Shown here one piece after another: positions 40,368 through 49,969 of a stretch of DNA of 64,000 nt. Source of the stretch: Bacteroidales bacterium (GTDB lineage Bacteria > Bacteroidota > Bacteroidia > Bacteroidales > UBA932). Under the pieces are notes generated by a model. The model had not been told where the DNA came from, searched no databases, and was given only the letters and a program-made list of their open reading frames with translations. The stretch covers positions 1 to 64,000 of the forward strand of contig SUYL01000031.1 in NCBI GenBank assembly GCA_015060445.1. The letters are read 5' to 3'. Numbering within the stretch: position 1 is the first letter of the stretch; every line of letters starts with the position of its first letter. The position numbers were made by a program, and so were the translations under genes.

Positions 40368-41498
40368 TCAATCCTTCAACCTGAGCATAAACATGTCGCG
40401 CATGTGCCTCCATTGCTTCCTCCCTATTCCGCTTCCACTTGGATCAACAAAATACTCCTTTACCCCGGTAACGGCATTAAAGATTGAAAAGCACTCCTGA
40501 AGCGACACAATATCCCTCTGCAAGCCTGTACCCAGAAGAACTGGTGCCGAAACATTTTTCCCAACGGATGTTAAGGTGTATCTGCCGGTAAAAAATGAGA
40601 AGTCTGGAGAACAGGCAAACGCTCCGGCAATGCTCTCAGACAATGCACTTGATACAAAGGCACATGAAGCAGTGCTGCCAGCCCCCTGGACAAAAATGGC
40701 ACTCTTGTCAATCTCAGCCCTTTGTGCTGCAAAATCCAGCGCCAGAACCATATCTGTAAGCATATTCAAAACCTTCTCTTCACCTCTCCCCCTCCCGGCA
40801 ATATATACTACAAGTTCTGCACAGCCGGCAGGAGCGGTAAAATCTGCCAGCGGATTACCTGCACGCTCATCCTCAGCCACAAGAGTAACCAGCATGGGTA
40901 CCAACTTTTTCCCCTTTGGGAAAGCGGCATATCCCAAAACCCTGCAATCGCCCCTGGAAACCATAGAAAAACTGTAAACATTCTTCTCCCTTCCCGACAA
41001 ATTCCTGTTGTGCAGTAATGAGAACTGAGGTTTGAGTTCCCTCCTCTCCAAGGCAACCTTATACGCAATACTCCTGAAATCCCCCTTATCACCGGCAATA
41101 CTGTCATTGCCAACCGCTATCTTTTCAGGCTCGTATGCTATATTCATACCGCCCACAACTTTACCGTTATTGCAGAAACCTACATTATAGAACCCGGGAG
41201 AAATTGCCTTGAATGAAAACGAAAGGAGTGATGAGTCCAAAGGGGGAACCTTTCCCTCCTGCTGCAGTTCATACAGAGGTTTCCCGGCACTGTCACTTAT
41301 CCTGCACAAAAAATTGAAATCCCTCTCCACCTGCTTCCCATTTACAAGGGCCACCTTTACTGTAGGACTATCTGTACCATAAAATGCCCAATCACTGTTC
41401 CTCTTCACCCTCAAGGCAAGAGTATCTGAAGCATAAACCTGCACAACACCCCCCATAAGGAGGATGAACGCCATAAGAACACTTCTCATAAAATTCAT
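40368..41498 (-). CDS. Secreted alpha/beta-hydrolase-like protein, degenerate acetylxylan-esterase type
   Basis: About 376 residues from MNFMRSVLMAFILLMGG, a signal peptide ending near VYAS; the frame reaches back to 41648 inside the AraC gene but that part has no signal peptide. An N-terminal beta domain (to about 140) precedes a region that resembles the AXE1/cephalosporin-C deacetylase fold. At the nucleophile elbow it reads VQGAGSTAS where family members have GGSQGG: the Ser is kept, the following glycines are lost. No HE/HG catalytic-His motif is visible near the C-terminus. It is probably inactive or divergent. It starts 4 bp after the AraC regulator and ends the operon. Family assignment is tentative. 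Confidence 0.5.
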   Translation of the reverse strand: MNFMRSVLMAFILLMGGVVQVYASDTLALRVKRNSDWAFYGTDSPTVKVALVNGKQVERDFNFLCRISDSAGKPLYELQQEGKVPPLDSSLLSFSFKAISPGFYNVGFCNNGKVVGGMNIAYEPEKIAVGNDSIAGDKGDFRSIAYKVALERRELKPQFSLLHNRNLSGREKNVYSFSMVSRGDCRVLGYAAFPKGKKLVPMLVTLVAEDERAGNPLADFTAPAGCAELVVYIAGRGRGEEKVLNMLTDMVLALDFAAQRAEIDKSAIFVQGAGSTASCAFVSSALSESIAGAFACSPDFSFFTGRYTLTSVGKNVSAPVLLGTGLQRDIVSLQECFSIFNAVTGVKEYFVDPSGSGIGRKQWRHMRDMFMLRLKD

Positions 41499-41502
41499 TT
41501 TA

Positions 41503-42396
41503 TCAAATGATCTTCTTTTTTCTGCGGAAATTCTCCCTGAACTCCTTAGGAGAACAATTCTTCTTTTTCTTGAAAATCCTGTTGAAATTGGAAAGGTTAT
41601 TGAAGCCGCAATCATAGCATATATCTGCAACGGTATTGTTGGTATCAATCAGCAGATTTGCCGCATAACCCAACCTCACATCAATGATATACTCAGAAAG
41701 GCTCTTCCCGGTCCTTGTCTTAAAGAAGCGGCTGAATGCCACAGGAGACATGCCGGCCATCTGCGACACAACCCCAAGCCTTATATCCTGTTTGTAATTC
41801 TGGTTTATATACTGCTGGATCATCTGTATCCTCCTGCTGTCTGAATGGGTCTCCACCCGTGCAAACGGCGAACTGGAAAGGCTCCTTGCCCCCTCACACC
41901 TCGAGAGTTCATACAAAATGGTAAAGAATTTCATTACAGCATAGAAAGAGTCCTGCTCATAAGAGAGGTCATTGAGAATAGGATAGATCTTCAGAATGGC
42001 CGACATTGGGAACGCAATACCCCTCTGCCCCCTCTCCAGCATCTTCCTTATGGAATCAAATTGGGATTTGTTTACAAAATTCTTCTCAAATATGTCGGGA
42101 GAAAACTGTATTGTAATCTCCCTCACCCTGTCGCTGCGGCACTCATTCTGCTCCAATACATGCTCAAGGTCCTTGCTGCACACAAGGGTAAGGTCATAAT
42201 CTCCAATCACCTCCACACTGTCACCCACAATCCTCTTGACCCCCTTGGCATTCTCGGTAAAATTCAATTCATAATCTGCATGGGAGTGGATTGGGTAAGT
42301 AAACTCACTCTTGCTCCTGTCTGCAATATAAAAGAAATCCTTGTCGGACAAAGGTGTTATCTCCCTAAGAACCTTCTCCTTACTGTACGCTTTCAT
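41503..42396 (-). CDS. AraC-family transcriptional regulator
   Basis: 297 residues. N-terminal cupin-like sensor domain (about 20-120, IHSHADYELNF) and C-terminal double helix-turn-helix (about 195-290) with MAGMSPVAFSRFFKTRTGKS and CYDCGFNNLSNFNRIFKKKK. It presumably responds to a small ligand and controls genes that are not identifiable here. It follows murI by 5 bp and leads directly into the esterase-like gene. Confidence 0.92.
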   Translation of the reverse strand: MKAYSKEKVLREITPLSDKDFFYIADRSKSEFTYPIHSHADYELNFTENAKGVKRIVGDSVEVIGDYDLTLVCSKDLEHVLEQNECRSDRVREITIQFSPDIFEKNFVNKSQFDSIRKMLERGQRGIAFPMSAILKIYPILNDLSYEQDSFYAVMKFFTILYELSRCEGARSLSSSPFARVETHSDSRRIQMIQQYINQNYKQDIRLGVVSQMAGMSPVAFSRFFKTRTGKSLSEYIIDVRLGYAANLLIDTNNTVADICYDCGFNNLSNFNRIFKKKKNCSPKEFRENFRRKKKII

Positions 42397-42401
42397 ATCT
42401 G

Positions 42402-43190
42402 TTATATTTCTATCTTCCTGAAAACAAACCCTTTGTAATCATCCGGTGCAATCTCCCCAACCATAGCCTCCAACACCTCCATATTATCTCCGGTTGTAAC
42501 AAACGTATTTTGCCCAAACTCCTGCACAGAAGACCTCTTACGCTCCTGCAGTACCTGCAATGCCCTCCTGGCTATGGCCGGTGCAGGATTTACAATCTCC
42601 ACCCCATCCCCAACAATTTCTCTGATGGTCTTCTCCAAAAAAGGGTAATGGGTACACCCAAGGACAATATGATCCACATTTGCCTCAAGCATTGGTCTAA
42701 CATATCTCCCTATGAGTTCCTTTGCCTTTGGAGTCTCTACCTCACCATTCTCCACCAGTTCAACCAGCCCCTCCCCAACCTGCTCCAACACCTTGGCATT
42801 GGATGCAAACTTGTGAAGTGTCCTCAGATACAGTTCCCCTTTAAAGGTACCCTTAGTTGCCAGCACCCCTATTGCCCCCGTTCTGGTATTTATTGCCGCA
42901 GGTTTTACTGCCGGCTCCATACCCACAAAAGGAATATTATAGTTTCCCCTAAGGTACTCTATGGAAGCCGCTGTTGCTGTATTGCAAGCCACAACAATAA
43001 TCTCGGCTCCATTGCCAATCAGATACTCCGTAATTGTCTTTGCCCTGAGGATAATTTCCTCCTTGCTTTTTGGTCCGTACGGGCAATGGCCTGCATCAGA
43101 AAAGTAAAGATACTTCTCCTGCGGCAACACCTTATACAGTTCCCGCCATACCGACAAACCGCCTACACCAGAATCAAACAGACCAATCAT
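42402..43190 (-). CDS. murI: Glutamate racemase
   Basis: 262 residues. Interconverts L- and D-glutamate for peptidoglycan. GLFDSGVGGLSV at 3-14, the two catalytic cysteines in VVACNTATAA (about 68-77) and LGCTHYPF (about 180-187), and PAPAIARRAL near the end. It lies between the DUF4251 gene (11 bp) and the AraC gene (5 bp). Confidence 0.96.
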   Translation of the reverse strand: MIGLFDSGVGGLSVWRELYKVLPQEKYLYFSDAGHCPYGPKSKEEIILRAKTITEYLIGNGAEIIVVACNTATAASIEYLRGNYNIPFVGMEPAVKPAAINTRTGAIGVLATKGTFKGELYLRTLHKFASNAKVLEQVGEGLVELVENGEVETPKAKELIGRYVRPMLEANVDHIVLGCTHYPFLEKTIREIVGDGVEIVNPAPAIARRALQVLQERKRSSVQEFGQNTFVTTGDNMEVLEAMVGEIAPDDYKGFVFRKIEI

Positions 43191-43201
43191 CCCTGCAGAA
43201 A

Positions 43202-43705
43202 CTAAATCAACAGACCGCCAAGATATTTTACACTGCCTCTACGGGATGAACTCAGTTCAAGATTCACCTTCCCCGACAAGAACACCTTAAGGGTTGCAGT
43301 AAACCTCTCTGAATCGTAAGTGCTTTCAAACGAGAAATTAAGTTTATAATACCCTTTCTTCTCATTATAGATGCTCTCAACCTGAACAACAGCATCCTCT
43401 GCAGTAACATTGATATTTTGTGAACCATATGTGTTTATCCTGGAACTCCCCTGGTATGGAAGATTACAATTGAACTTGTCGCCAATTAAGGTAACCTTTA
43501 TTCCATCCAAAGCAATCCTGCCAAAATCAGACATGGACGCTGTCATATACATTACAAGGTTCTCATCCAGCATCTTGGCAGCAACTGCCTGTGCTGTCTT
43601 GAGTTCGGTTTCACTCAATTCTTTCTCTTTCTTAACCTTTTTCTGCGCAAATGCCGATCCTACTACAAAAAGGGACACAAGTAGCAACAATACACATTTT
43701 TTCAT
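43202..43705 (-). CDS. DUF4251-type exported protein
   Basis: 167 residues. Signal peptide MKKCVLLLLVSLFVVGSAFA (cleaved about 20), then a charged helix and a beta-rich domain with a sequence pattern like the DUF4251 family of Bacteroidota. Function unknown. First gene of the operon leading to murI. One near-copy of the motif (TCCCCGACAAG, 43270-43280) lies inside. Confidence 0.75.
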   Translation of the reverse strand: MKKCVLLLLVSLFVVGSAFAQKKVKKEKELSETELKTAQAVAAKMLDENLVMYMTASMSDFGRIALDGIKVTLIGDKFNCNLPYQGSSRINTYGSQNINVTAEDAVVQVESIYNEKKGYYKLNFSFESTYDSERFTATLKVFLSGKVNLELSSSRRGSVKYLGGLLI

Positions 43706-43770
43706 AATCTGATATTATTTTAACATTTCAGTGCGAATATAATAAATAAATTTCAGAACATTTAACAAAT

Positions 43771-43803
43771 AAAAAAGTTGGGGCGGCAATTTGCCGCCCC
43801 AAC
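43771..43803 (-). terminator. Intrinsic terminator of the first SusCD operon
   Basis: On the minus strand GTTGGGGCGGC and GCCGCCCCAAC (43777-43803) form an 11-bp stem followed by TTTTTTATTTG. Confidence 0.9.
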
Positions 43804-43834
43804 AGGTATAATTGATTTAAATAAAATCAAATTA

Positions 43835-44707
43835 TTAGTTTACTGCAGTAACCTGAATCTGATGTGTATACCATCCGAAAAAACCTGCAGAAACTGTAAT
43901 CCAAGCATCGAACTGCATGATAGAACCCAACTGAAGAGTACCCTCGTCATTAAGACCACCAAACAATACATATGAAGGATCAATATCCAAATAAGCGGTA
44001 ACAACTCCGTAAGATGGGTGAACTGCACCTGTTACTACTTTTGCCATAGGATAATCCTTAACATCAGTAGCATTGTAGTAGCTGATACCAGGAGCGGTAA
44101 TAACACCGGCACCATTCTGAATGTTGAACTCAACATCTGTCTCACCACCAAAGAAACCTTTAATTTTGAAATAGTTGTTGGTATAATCTGCCAACTGGAT
44201 AGTCCAAGTTCTCTTCTCTGCTGGAACATAACTGAAGAATGAACCTGCTTTTGCAGAAACTTTACCCCAATCTTTGTAAACGAGTGGCATCTGGCAGTTT
44301 GCAGAAAGTTTGCTTGAACCGGATAGAGCCATATCAGCCTCATTGAAAGAGAGGGTGAAAGGGTAGTTCACAATAGGTTTCAAGTCCTCTACATTGTAAG
44401 TAAGGGTAACCTCTGTGCTATACTCACCTGCAGCAAAGTCTGCAGATTTCTTGTTAATGGTAAAAGTACCTGTAGGATCTGTAAGTGTAAGAGGAATAGA
44501 AACTGCCTCTTTGGCAACACCTCTATTAATCTTAATTACAATTGGCTGTCCCTCCAAAGCATATGTTGCAGAAGACATCTCAAAAGTAACGTTATTATTG
44601 TCGGGAGTATAGGTTGCCTCCATCAGATCCTGGTTACAAGAAGTGAGTGCAAAGACAACTGCCAACGCTCCTACTACAGACAATAGTTTCATTGATAATT
44701 TTTTCAT
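43835..44707 (-). CDS. SusE-like surface lipoprotein of the first SusCD locus
   Basis: 290 residues. Lipoprotein signal ending LTSC (Cys about 24), then two beta-sandwich-like halves: the first (about 35-130) resembles a Calx-beta/Ig-like module (VTFEMSSATYALEGQPIVIKI), the second is aromatic-rich with FFGWYTHQIQVTAVN at the end. By position it is the accessory binding lipoprotein of the SusCD complex; ligand unknown. It is 18 bp after the SusD gene. The second SusCD locus has no counterpart. Confidence 0.65.
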   Translation of the reverse strand: MKKLSMKLLSVVGALAVVFALTSCNQDLMEATYTPDNNNVTFEMSSATYALEGQPIVIKINRGVAKEAVSIPLTLTDPTGTFTINKKSADFAAGEYSTEVTLTYNVEDLKPIVNYPFTLSFNEADMALSGSSKLSANCQMPLVYKDWGKVSAKAGSFFSYVPAEKRTWTIQLADYTNNYFKIKGFFGGETDVEFNIQNGAGVITAPGISYYNATDVKDYPMAKVVTGAVHPSYGVVTAYLDIDPSYVLFGGLNDEGTLQLGSIMQFDAWITVSAGFFGWYTHQIQVTAVN

Positions 44708-44725
44708 CTCTTTTCGTATTAAATA

Positions 44726-46267
44726 TTAATAACCAGGATTCTGCTGCTCAGCAATCTGAGGGTTAGAATCAATCTCTGCCTGAGGGATTGGCCACAACCA
44801 TCTGAAATCACTTGCATTTGTGCTGAACAACTCTGTCTGGGTGCTACCTGCATTTGTAATGATTGAAGGATTCTGAGCAGCGCTTCTTGCAAAGCCCTGT
44901 CCATATCTCTTAAGGTCATAGAAACGGTAACCCTCACCAATCAGCTCTTTAACGCGCTCAGCCTTGATAGCCTCTTTAAGACCGTCACCTTTATAGTAAA
45001 CCTCCTCATGCATAAGTTCACGTGCAGCCAACAGACCGTTCAAATACTCATTTGCATTCTCCTCATCTCCTGAGTAAGCGTAAGCCTCAGCAGCAATAAG
45101 GTACTGCTCAGCAATACGGAACAATTTGATCTTGTTGATATAATCTGAAGTAGCCTTTGAAGGGTCCTGAAGTTTCTTGTTGCCAGGGAACTTCTTAAGG
45201 ATAACAGCTTTACCATTGATATTCTGATAAGTTAGAGTATGCTGACCAAACCAAAGGGTTCTGATATCGTTATCAGGATAAAGGTCAATAATCCACTGCT
45301 CTGGAATATAGTCAGGAGCGTAAATGCCGTTAGCGTTCATGCTGATATAGTAGTACTCCAATGAAGAAGGAAGAGAAGATGCTGCATAATCTGCATACAA
45401 CTGCATCATACACTCCTCACCGCTGTCATTTGTCCAAAGGTCATTGAACTGCTCAAGAACAGCATCAACATCATCCTGAGAAGCAACACCCTCAAAAGTG
45501 ATCAAAGGATATTTGCCACCGTCAACCAAAGAGGTTGATTTGCTGATAGCAGTAGCGTAATCACCTTTATAAAGGGCAACTCTTGCCTGCATAGCGGTAA
45601 CTGCATCTGCAGTAAGGAACATTGAAGCAACCTCACCTGGAACTTTTGCAAGTTTTGTAGCAGCCATTCCAAGATATTTGTCAATATACTCGTAAGTCTC
45701 ACCTACAGTACTTCTTGCAGGATAGGTAGATGCATCAGAAGTAGGATTGTAAGTATCTACAATCATCATACCCAAAGCAGAAGTGCTCTTTGTATAAGGC
45801 TCAGCAAACATTTTAACTGCCTCAAACATTGCAGCAGCCTTCATAAAGTAAGCCTCACCGTAGAAAACCTCCAACTCAGCCTTCTCAGCATCGGTAAGTT
45901 CTATTTTCTCTGCAAGTTTGTCCATCTCCTGGATAAGGAAGTTTGCAGAAGCAGTAGTAAAGTAAACATGGCCCCAAAGGCTCTCAGCAAGAGACTCTGT
46001 AGAAGTCCACTGCCATTTGTGATAAATACCGCCACGGTTACCGTAACCGATACTTGCGTGGAACAGGTCACTCATCAACTCACCACCATAGATGTATGAG
46101 CCTGAGTACATACCTCTAAGTCTGATGTACAAGTAGTTTCTCAACTTTGCAACATCATCTACACTCTGGATGTCATTGGTGCTGACCTTACCAGAAGGCA
46201 TTTTCTCCAAACTACATGAAGTAGCAAGAAGAATAACTGATATTAATGTGAATATTAATTTTTTCAT
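44726..46267 (-). CDS. SusD/RagB-family outer-membrane lipoprotein (locus 1)
   Basis: 513 residues. Lipoprotein signal MKKLIFTLISVILLATSC, helical TPR-like core, and the SusD C-terminus with ERVKELIGEGYRFYDLKRYGQG and WPIPQAEIDSNPQIAEQQNPGY. It caps the SusC channel and binds the substrate outside the cell. The pair faces locus 2 across a 743-bp region. Confidence 0.95.
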   Translation of the reverse strand: MKKLIFTLISVILLATSCSLEKMPSGKVSTNDIQSVDDVAKLRNYLYIRLRGMYSGSYIYGGELMSDLFHASIGYGNRGGIYHKWQWTSTESLAESLWGHVYFTTASANFLIQEMDKLAEKIELTDAEKAELEVFYGEAYFMKAAAMFEAVKMFAEPYTKSTSALGMMIVDTYNPTSDASTYPARSTVGETYEYIDKYLGMAATKLAKVPGEVASMFLTADAVTAMQARVALYKGDYATAISKSTSLVDGGKYPLITFEGVASQDDVDAVLEQFNDLWTNDSGEECMMQLYADYAASSLPSSLEYYYISMNANGIYAPDYIPEQWIIDLYPDNDIRTLWFGQHTLTYQNINGKAVILKKFPGNKKLQDPSKATSDYINKIKLFRIAEQYLIAAEAYAYSGDEENANEYLNGLLAARELMHEEVYYKGDGLKEAIKAERVKELIGEGYRFYDLKRYGQGFARSAAQNPSIITNAGSTQTELFSTNASDFRWLWPIPQAEIDSNPQIAEQQNPGY

Positions 46268-46281
46268 ACTCTGTCAATTAT

Positions 46282-49248
46282 TTAGAAAGTTAGCTCAACA
46301 CCAAATGAGAACTGTTTAGAGTTAGGGTAGTTACCCAACTGAAGGTTAGAGTCAACCTCAGGGTCATAACCAGTGTACTCAGTGAATGTCAACAAGTTTC
46401 TACCAATTGCATAAACTCTTGCACCTGAAAGGAATCCTGTCTTCTCCATCCATTTCTTAGGAAGGCTGTAAGCAATCTGCAAGTTCTTCAGACGAACGAA
46501 TGAAGCGTTCTCCAAAAGGTGGGTATCAAACTGCAATGGCTCGTTTGCTGCAGGGATTCTGGTAATGTCACCAGGTTTCTGCCACATCTCAAGCATAACT
46601 GCTGCCTGGTTCTGGTCAACAACAAAGTTTGAGTTCTCAATGAAGTATCTGGTATTTGAAATGGTCCATTTGCCAAATACACCTGAGAAAGCTGCGCTAA
46701 CTGAAAGGCCTTTCCATGCAAAATCCAACTGAAGACCTGCTGCGTAAGGAGCATATCTCTGTTTTCCTGTAAATACTGCATCGTCCTCGCTGTAAACGCC
46801 AGTTACGTTACCCTCTTTGTCCAACCACAACTGTTTACCTGTTGCAGGGTCAACACCAGCCCATCTTGTATAGTAGAAATCACCAAGAGCCTTGCCAACC
46901 TGGTATTTGATACCTGTATTTGCAACTACGAACTCATCTCTACCACCAAACAGTTTGGTAATCTCGTTCTTGTTGTAGTTGAAAGTACCGCTTACGTTAA
47001 AGGTCATGTCCTTAGTGTTAAGAACGTTGAAGTTCAAAGTAAGGTCAATACCTTTGTTGTTCATGTTACCAACGTTACCCCAACCGCCAGAGAAACCTGT
47101 AGCGTATGAATAAGGGATCTCCATCAACATGTCTTTGGTATCCTTGTTGTAAAGTTCCAACTCAACATCAACCAAGTCAAACAATCTTGTGCTGATACCA
47201 ATGTTGGTTGACTCTACAGTCTCCCAAGTAAGGTCTGGGTTCTCAACCTGTGAAAGACCCCAAGTCTCCTCACCGTTGTACTGTGATGAGTTGCCCAAAA
47301 GACCGTTTGCAAGATACTCGTTGATACCTGAGTTACCGGTTGTACCGTAAGATACCCTCACGTTCAATTTGTCCAACCACTCTACATCCTCAAGGAAGCT
47401 CTCTTTCTTCGCATTCCAGTTTGCACCAAATGAGTAGAAGTTTGCATATCTCTTGTTAGCACCGAACAATGAAGAACCGTCTCTACGGAAGGTAGCCTCA
47501 AAGTGGTATTTGTCAGCGTAGTCATAGTTCAAACGACCAAAGTATGAGTTGTATGATTTCTCAGAGAATGAGTATGAAGGCTGCTCATATTTGGTACCCT
47601 GGTTAACATTGTTCACACGGTTGTCAGTCATACCAGATGATTTAGCCCGGAAGCCTTCATACTGGTTAACGATAGACTCGTGACCTGCCAACAATACAAC
47701 ATTGTGGTTCTCAGCAATGGTAAACTTGTACTCTGCAGTGTTTGTAGAGGTTAGAGTGTAGTCTCTGTAGAAATCCTCTGTTGCAGAAGTTGTGAACAAT
47801 TTGTAAGGATCTGAAAGCACTTTGCCCTTATATCTGTAATCGTAAGCCTCAATAGCCTGAGCCGCTCTGATTACCAAACCTTTTAGAGGAGTGATCTCCT
47901 GGTAGGTATTACCGTTCAAACGGATATAGTTCTTGAAGGTAGGCTGCTGTGCAATCAGATAGTAGTAGTTGTAAAGCCCCATGTCAGTGATGTAGTCCTG
48001 CTCCTCACCAAAGCCTGTGAAGTTACCTGCTGCATCTGTAAGAATCTCATAAGGAACTGCATATGGAAGTGACCAGTCTGCAATGTTCATAGGGTTGTAC
48101 CATGAGTTACCTGTTCCTGAGTAACCTGCAGTCTCAGTCTCCTGATAAGTAAGACCCAAGTTCAAACCAACTTTCAACCAGTCTGTAACTTTTGAGTTGA
48201 TGTTTGATCTTACACCATATCTTGTAAGGGCAGACTCTGGCTCAACACCCTGCTGGTCAAATGCACTGAATGATAAATAGTAGTCCATCCTGTTGGTTCT
48301 ACCTGCAATTGAAAGGTCGCCGCTAACTGTAGGAGCGCTCTCGTTAAGGATCCAGCCTCTCCAGTCAAAATCAAAGTTGTTCTCTGTACGGAATTTCTTC
48401 AATGCCTGGAACTGTGCGTTGTTAACCAATGCTGGATCAATCATCTCACGCAACTGGAAGTACTGCTCAGTGTTACACATCTCGTATGGGTTGTTTGCAA
48501 CTGAAGAGATACCGTACTGTGCACTAACTTTTACAGTTGGTTTGTCTGAAGCACCCTTCTTGGTAGTAATGTAAACAACACCGTTTGCTGCACGCGAACC
48601 GTAAATTGCAGTTGATGAAGCGTCTTTCAATACTGTGATGTTCTCAATATCGTTTGAGTTCAATGTGGTGAACACAGATGAACTTACTGGAGAACCGTCA
48701 AGAATGAATAGAGGGGTGTTGGATGCATTGATAGAGTTAACACCACGCAAACGCATAGATACAGCAGCACTAGGCTCACCAGATGAGGTAAATACCTGCA
48801 AACCTGCTACCTGGCCCTGAAGAGCATCACCGGCACTTGCTACAGGTCTGTTCTGGAACACCTGTTTCTTAACTGTAGTTGCTGCACCAACAACTGAACT
48901 GATTTTCTTTGCGGAACCGTAACCGATAACCAAAGCCTCTTCCAACATCTGGGAATCAGCTTTAAGCTGTACGTTTACAACGGCTTTACCGTTAACCGCA
49001 ACCTCCATTGTCTCATAACCAACATAAGTTATGACTAGGGTAGCATTTGGGCTACATGAAATCTCAAAGTTACCGTCCAAATCGGTTGAAACACCTTGAG
49101 TGCTACCTTTTACTTGAACACCTGCACCGATAAGTGGAGAATTATCAGCGGCGTCTGTAACAGTACCCTTAACTGTTATGTTCTGTGCGTATGCAAAACT
49201 AACAGCCAATAATGAGAGTACTGTCAAGAAAAACTTTACTTTTCTCAT
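46282..49248 (-). CDS. SusC/RagA-family TonB-dependent receptor (locus 1)
   Basis: 988 residues. Signal peptide MRKVKFFLTVLSLLAVSFAYA, carboxypeptidase-regulatory-like domain (about 22-100), plug domain with VPSAxGD-type SVFTTLNSNDIENITVLKDA, and a 22-strand barrel ending NSKQFSFGVELTF. It imports an unknown oligosaccharide or peptide using TonB energy. The first 35 codons and leader are part of a 57-bp inverted repeat shared with the divergent susC. Confidence 0.95.
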   Translation of the reverse strand: MRKVKFFLTVLSLLAVSFAYAQNITVKGTVTDAADNSPLIGAGVQVKGSTQGVSTDLDGNFEISCSPNATLVITYVGYETMEVAVNGKAVVNVQLKADSQMLEEALVIGYGSAKKISSVVGAATTVKKQVFQNRPVASAGDALQGQVAGLQVFTSSGEPSAAVSMRLRGVNSINASNTPLFILDGSPVSSSVFTTLNSNDIENITVLKDASSTAIYGSRAANGVVYITTKKGASDKPTVKVSAQYGISSVANNPYEMCNTEQYFQLREMIDPALVNNAQFQALKKFRTENNFDFDWRGWILNESAPTVSGDLSIAGRTNRMDYYLSFSAFDQQGVEPESALTRYGVRSNINSKVTDWLKVGLNLGLTYQETETAGYSGTGNSWYNPMNIADWSLPYAVPYEILTDAAGNFTGFGEEQDYITDMGLYNYYYLIAQQPTFKNYIRLNGNTYQEITPLKGLVIRAAQAIEAYDYRYKGKVLSDPYKLFTTSATEDFYRDYTLTSTNTAEYKFTIAENHNVVLLAGHESIVNQYEGFRAKSSGMTDNRVNNVNQGTKYEQPSYSFSEKSYNSYFGRLNYDYADKYHFEATFRRDGSSLFGANKRYANFYSFGANWNAKKESFLEDVEWLDKLNVRVSYGTTGNSGINEYLANGLLGNSSQYNGEETWGLSQVENPDLTWETVESTNIGISTRLFDLVDVELELYNKDTKDMLMEIPYSYATGFSGGWGNVGNMNNKGIDLTLNFNVLNTKDMTFNVSGTFNYNKNEITKLFGGRDEFVVANTGIKYQVGKALGDFYYTRWAGVDPATGKQLWLDKEGNVTGVYSEDDAVFTGKQRYAPYAAGLQLDFAWKGLSVSAAFSGVFGKWTISNTRYFIENSNFVVDQNQAAVMLEMWQKPGDITRIPAANEPLQFDTHLLENASFVRLKNLQIAYSLPKKWMEKTGFLSGARVYAIGRNLLTFTEYTGYDPEVDSNLQLGNYPNSKQFSFGVELTF

Positions 49249-49270
49249 AAAGGTTTTTTTTAAGGTTAAT
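49214..49270 (-). repeat. Left arm of a 57-bp inverted repeat (susC 1 leader and start)
   Basis: Read on the minus strand, it covers 22 bp before the ATG plus the first 35 coding bases. It matches 49970-50026 at 56 of 57 positions; the mismatch is T versus C in codon 4. The neighbouring upstream sequences are unrelated, and the coding sequences diverge quickly downstream. Confidence 0.9.
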
Positions 49271-49331
49271 ATTTGATTAATTTATTTGTAGGTTTCTTCT
49301 ACACTGCAGTACATACTAATACTACAAGCCG

Positions 49332-49361
49332 CAAATATAACACATAGTTTTTAAATCCAAA
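49332..49361 (-). promoter_or_regulatory. Promoter of susC 1, inside the inverted-repeat segment
   Basis: On the minus strand TTTG (49358-49361), 18-bp spacer, TATATTTG (49332-49339), giving an untranslated leader of roughly 75-80 nt before the susC ATG at 49248. Confidence 0.65.
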
Positions 49362-49567
49362 AATATGTGGATAATCGGCATTTTTTGTAAAGATAAAGTA
49401 AATTTTTGAAATAAATAAAATAATTTATGTTTTTTGGGTGAATTTATAATATATATTAACCTAAAAGGCAGATTTTGCTATATAATTGAACTTTTTACTC
49501 TACAAAACTTTTTTTTAAAAATTCTTTATTATGCATATTTTAACAAAATTGTAACAGATTGAAACCT

Positions 49568-49575
49568 TAATTTTG
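49568..49575 (+). promoter_or_regulatory. Possible -7 box facing susC 2
   Basis: TAATTTTG fits TAnnTTTG on the plus strand. A TTG (49549-49551) sits only 16 bp upstream, short of the optimum. If used, susC 2 would have a leader of about 415 nt. Confidence 0.3.
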
Positions 49576-49600
49576 TCAATAAAATCAATTTAAAAATTTC

Positions 49601-49679
49601 TTCCCGACAATAAAAAAATCTTTAATTAATCACCAACAAGGCCGTTCTGCCAACAAAATGTAAAAAATTCTGTCGGGAA
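49601..49679. repeat. Inverted pair of iterated motifs in the susC intergenic region
   Basis: TTCCCGACAA at 49601-49610 and TGTCGGGAA at 49671-49679, opposite orientation, 61 bp apart. Confidence 0.85.
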
Positions 49680-49969
49680 AAAGGGATACTTTTCTACATA
49701 TTGACATTCCTCCTCCCCTTTGTGACCATAGCGGGAGCATTTTTTCAAATTGTTTCCAAATCAATTTCCAATGTTGCTGAATTTGGATGCCTTTCCAAAT
49801 TGGCACCTCTGTGCGATTACATTTTTAAGAGTACGACATCCCAATGAATCAGAGGTTTAGAGCAACCTTTCCCTGCAACTACTTACATATTTCCCCGCAC
49901 AATTATTCGTATTGGGACAAGCAGCATACATGTGTAAAAAAAAGGTACAATTAAAATACACAATTATTA

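Larger units (their letters stand above)
49271..49969. other. 699-bp AT-rich segment between inverted repeats, no gene
   Basis: Contains a promoter for susC 1 (49332-49361), a weaker plus-strand -7 box (49568-49575) and two inverted TTCCCGACA / TGTCGGGAA copies (49601-49609, 49671-49679). I see no ORF or RNA gene. The inverted repeats at its ends make it a candidate invertible segment. Confidence 0.6.

Noticed and set aside
49680..49800. Short 25-codon frame on the minus strand near 49600-49710
   Set aside because: Too short, AT-biased, and contains one motif copy by accident; no homology pattern can be recognised.
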